A stretch of 17,304 bases of DNA from Acidobacteriota bacterium (GTDB taxonomy: Bacteria > Acidobacteriota > Terriglobia > UBA7540). The translations under genes were made by a program, and so were the position numbers. The notes below the pieces were generated by a model that was not told the DNA's origin, made no database searches, and was given only the letters and a program-made list of their open reading frames with translations. Shown here piece after piece: positions 15,601 through 17,304 of this stretch. The stretch spans positions 1 through 17,304 of the forward strand of contig JAJYJL010000036.1 of NCBI GenBank assembly GCA_021789565.1, given 5' to 3'. Every line of letters starts with the position of its first letter. Positions within the stretch are counted from its first letter, which is position 1.

Positions 15601-16291
15601 TCGCTGGGCGCGTGAGGTGGCGAAGGCCCTTGACGGAGGCGCCGAAGAGGACATCCGCGCGGCCAACCTGCTTCGCAGCAGGGTGTCGGAAGTCGAGACC
15701 CTGTTCGAGGGCGAAGGCAAGAATCTATTACCTGCAGCTGACATGGACACACTGACCGAAGCGCTGCGATCCGAGCGATTCTATGAACAATTGGGGAGCG
15801 TCCGTGCAATCGTGCGAGCGGCACACGAGCGTGTGGGTACGTGCTATGCCGAAATTCGCCGAGAAGTCGAAACGGCTCTGCGCCAAATAGCGGTTGCTCT
15901 CGAGTCGCATCCGAGTTGGATCCTCCTCTTGGAAGAAGATCGCAGCGCGATTATGAACCGACTGCAGCTCACGCTTCCGCTTCAGCCCGGCGAAGATGAC
16001 CCTGTGCGCGACCTGACCGTGCTGCTGAATCGTCGAAGCAGTCTGCCCGCGTTACAGAGGCAATTGGAAGATGAGATTGTCAGCCGAGTGCCAGTCTCTC
16101 CTCCTCCTGACATTGAGGTGGCACCCGAGGTGGAAACACTTCCGCTGGCGTCTCTACGTCCAACCGCGGTTATCACATCGGAGAAGGAATTGGAGGATTG
16201 GCTCAGCTCGTTGCGTAACCGCCTGCGGGCGCTGTTGCGTGCCCACAAGCATATTCAGATCGAGGGTCTGCGCGATGAGGTGGGCAAATAG
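12629..16291 (+). CDS. brxC: BREX P-loop ATPase BrxC
   Basis: The protein is 1220 aa, in the normal range. GGAGG lies 6 bp before the ATG. Walker A is GFYGSGKSS (74-82), preceded by the family pattern VWVSG; Walker B is ILFLIDEAGQYV (259-270, D264-E265) with the BrxC-type EAGQY, followed by a sensor-like KVFVAATGQQTL (294-305). A charged coiled-coil-like stretch lies near 685-725. The long C-terminal half has no enzyme motif I recognise. BrxC is a large AAA-like ATPase required for BREX restriction and, in most systems, methylation; it is thought to act on DNA together with BrxB and PglX/PglZ. No frameshift or degraded motif is seen, so it appears functional. Confidence 0.95.
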   Translation: MTQIRSLFSTRRQIDRRIEKVIDYAARDVDRLQAEIEEYEATDSVEANFRRFLETYQRAVQGGQVTEVGVWVSGFYGSGKSSFTKYLGLALDGSTSVGGRPFIDLLSERLHSADVKALLRTVAGRSPTTVIFLDLGAEQLAENASATISSVLYWKVLQWAGYSKVTKLAQLELTLERLGKYGEFQEKYKARWKEDWLSIHNDPTLANARAAQVITSVLPHEFSSPEIFSRAKLEVADNLRDRAKEMIDLIRNKTGKQNILFLIDEAGQYVAPRQELILNLDGLVRDFKEVGQGKVFVAATGQQTLAEIVRGATYNSPELNKLVARFPIPIELDARDIKEITYRRLLTKTPEGEAQLKGLFRTSGQALIAHTRLTGTTLYKSDPDADTFAQFYPFLPQHFDLLLELIRMLARSTGGIGLRSAIKVIQDVLVDVNRLLPRDATRLADREVGSLACADDFYDSLRADILKVLPHVVSAVDRTAVAFPRNRLAARIAKTVAVLQNIEGFPCTAENIAALLYPAIDNPSLRDQVGETLGKMLAEKELGLIEDPKAGGYVFLSEKVRPLQKKRNEMMPTSGDVNRIRNEILGKKIFDPQPSARLENTKEVKAGVRTGKTLIVGDGEDIVFRLEWVDDNGWEARRTELLTETAAQADWRNAIAWLARKSNTVEDLLPEIYRSEQIAGQVEDRTADRDEAQFKRAELKRAERGRDEVERLLKQALLEGTFIFRGRPTPAGEGVETTDAAARGILTKVAGAVFEYYRLAPIRASSDQAAKFLSVDRLDRMTPELDPLRLVARVGGATRVDINNPALAETVRAFRTRLDETGGGRLQGSAIQDMFSNPPYGWSKDTVRYLFAALLVSGTVEFHTAEGPLKVAGPKAAEACKNTLAFNRVGVSLRDAPPDPEALDRATRRLEELFGETVMPLEDAISRAVRKYLPALQEQVASLPNLLRLLGLAGEGRARSLLASLTGALSGDATNAAAVFGAKETALPEDIRWAREVAKALDGGAEEDIRAANLLRSRVSEVETLFEGEGKNLLPAADMDTLTEALRSERFYEQLGSVRAIVRAAHERVGTCYAEIRREVETALRQIAVALESHPSWILLLEEDRSAIMNRLQLTLPLQPGEDDPVRDLTVLLNRRSSLPALQRQLEDEIVSRVPVSPPPDIEVAPEVETLPLASLRPTAVITSEKELEDWLSSLRNRLRALLRAHKHIQIEGLRDEVGK

Positions 16292-16388
16292 TGAGAGCCC
16301 ATAAGCGCTCAGGGGACGAATGCGTTGCACTTCCACATAAATGGATTATGGCCTCCATACCCAACAATCACTCAGGTACCAATGACCT

Positions 16389-17304
16389 ATGAGTTTTGAC
16401 AAACCCACCCGCGCAGCACTAGAGAAAATGGTGAGTGCCGCGCGGGAACGACTCAAGAGCGACATTACTGAGCAACTGCAGTCTAATTTCCGCATGCAGC
16501 CGGACGGGACGGCGTTGCCACTCACTGGCCTGACGGAAGACCAGCGCGTTCAGGCAGAGGACTTACGAGAGCTACTGGATCACTTCGCTGAATCGCAGAC
16601 AGGTACAGAAAAGGACCGCCGCGCCGCGGCATATGACCCGCTCGTCCGAGAGATTGGGTTTACGATACTCAACCGTTTGGCGGCACTGAGGTTGTGTGAA
16701 GAGCGCGGCCTCGTTCAAGAATGCGTCCGCAACGGCATGGCATCGGAAGGTTTTCGAGTGTTTGATTCGCTGACCGGGGGAGCGCTTGGCACGCGGTATA
16801 CGACATATCGCATTTTCCTGGAAAATCTCTTTGACGAGCTTGCACTCGACCTGGGCGCGCTTTTTGACCGCCACTCGCCTCTGTCACATGTGTTCCCGAG
16901 CGAGCGAGCACTAGCAGATGTGCTCAAGCTGCTAAATGACCCTGTGCTCGCACATCTCTGGCGCGAAGATGAAACGATTGGATGGATCTACCAGTACTAC
17001 AACGATGCGGAAGAGCGGCGGAAAATGCGTGACGAATCCCAAGCGCCTCGCAATTCCCGTGAGCTTGCTGTCCGCAACCAATTCTTTACTCCCCGCTATG
17101 TCGTCGAGTTTCTCACCGACAATACTCTAGGGCGCATTTGGTACGAAATGAGGCATGGTGATACGCGGCTGACCGAGGATTGCCGCTATCTGGTCCGGCG
17201 TAAACATCCCATCTTTTTGAAACGCGGAGAAGAACCTCCTAAAGCATTTGCGCTTACGGACGAGTGGGGCGACCCTGATGGCACGGGCGAGATGTGGGTG
17301 CGGC
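16389..17304 (+). CDS. pglX: BREX adenine-specific DNA methyltransferase PglX, N-terminal part
   Basis: The frame is open from ATG 16389 to the right edge (305 codons plus one base). N-terminal PglX features are present: helical MSFDKPTRAALEKMVSAARE, then YDPLVREIGFTILNRLAALRLCEERG, ETIGWIYQYYNDAEERRKMR and NQFFTPRYVVEFLTDNTLGR (230-249), the signature that precedes the catalytic domain. The SAM-binding and NPPY motifs must lie beyond the window. PglX adds the N6-methyladenine mark that distinguishes host from phage DNA. The gene follows brxC after a 97-bp gap with no obvious promoter or terminator; its ribosome binding site is poor (AGG 13 bp upstream), so the start is less certain than the identity. 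Confidence 0.9.
   Translation, partial: MSFDKPTRAALEKMVSAARERLKSDITEQLQSNFRMQPDGTALPLTGLTEDQRVQAEDLRELLDHFAESQTGTEKDRRAAAYDPLVREIGFTILNRLAALRLCEERGLVQECVRNGMASEGFRVFDSLTGGALGTRYTTYRIFLENLFDELALDLGALFDRHSPLSHVFPSERALADVLKLLNDPVLAHLWREDETIGWIYQYYNDAEERRKMRDESQAPRNSRELAVRNQFFTPRYVVEFLTDNTLGRIWYEMRHGDTRLTEDCRYLVRRKHPIFLKRGEEPPKAFALTDEWGDPDGTGEMWVR

Noticed and set aside
15172..15750. Minus-strand open frame of 192 codons inside brxC
   Set aside because: Ser/Ala/Arg-rich shadow of an intact, highly conserved gene on the other strand.

Overview
The window is GC-rich bacterial DNA carrying most of a phage-defence island. The codon usage and promoter style are ordinary bacterial (sigma70-like -35/-10 boxes, Shine-Dalgarno sites), but nothing seen here fixes the taxon. 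There are no tRNA, rRNA or CRISPR features.

Layout. Positions 1-870 hold at most the tail of one gene at the left edge, then non-coding DNA with three 13-bp direct repeats spaced exactly 23 bp apart, which resemble an IS21-type end. On the minus strand from about 3610 down to 871 lie a small KTSC-like protein gene and a gene for a TIR-like/deoxyribosyltransferase-like domain joined to a probable concanavalin-like beta-sandwich. A complete 1367-bp ISAzo13-family insertion sequence (1900-3266, 25-bp inverted ends, flanking CTAAG copies) separates the two. Its transposase is split by a -1 frameshift at a canonical A_AAA_AAC slippery site. Positions 3611-4426 contain one possible small ORF, a near-consensus promoter and a strong intrinsic terminator.

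From 4427 everything is on the plus strand. Two genes overlapping by ATGA encode an AddAB/AdnAB-like helicase-nuclease pair. The first subunit is AddB-like, with a Walker A but degenerate helicase motifs. The second is a full UvrD/Rep-type helicase. Both end in an iron-sulfur PD-(D/E)XK nuclease. After about 300 bp with a promoter, a structured leader and a terminator-like hairpin comes a BREX operon: brxE, brxA, brxB, brxC and the first 305 codons of pglX, which runs off the right edge. The order brxE-brxA-brxB-brxC-pglX indicates BREX type 6; pglZ, brxD and brxHI would be expected beyond 17304.

How it may work together. BREX marks host DNA through PglX and blocks unmarked phage DNA. The adjacent helicase-nuclease could degrade phage DNA ends and is not part of the canonical type 6 gene set as I know it. 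The most unusual point is that both plus-strand operons share one layout: a sigma70-like promoter, then about 190-270 nt of untranslated leader, then an intrinsic terminator, then the first gene. This suggests attenuation control of both, or a small RNA in front of each. Functional links between the units are inference.
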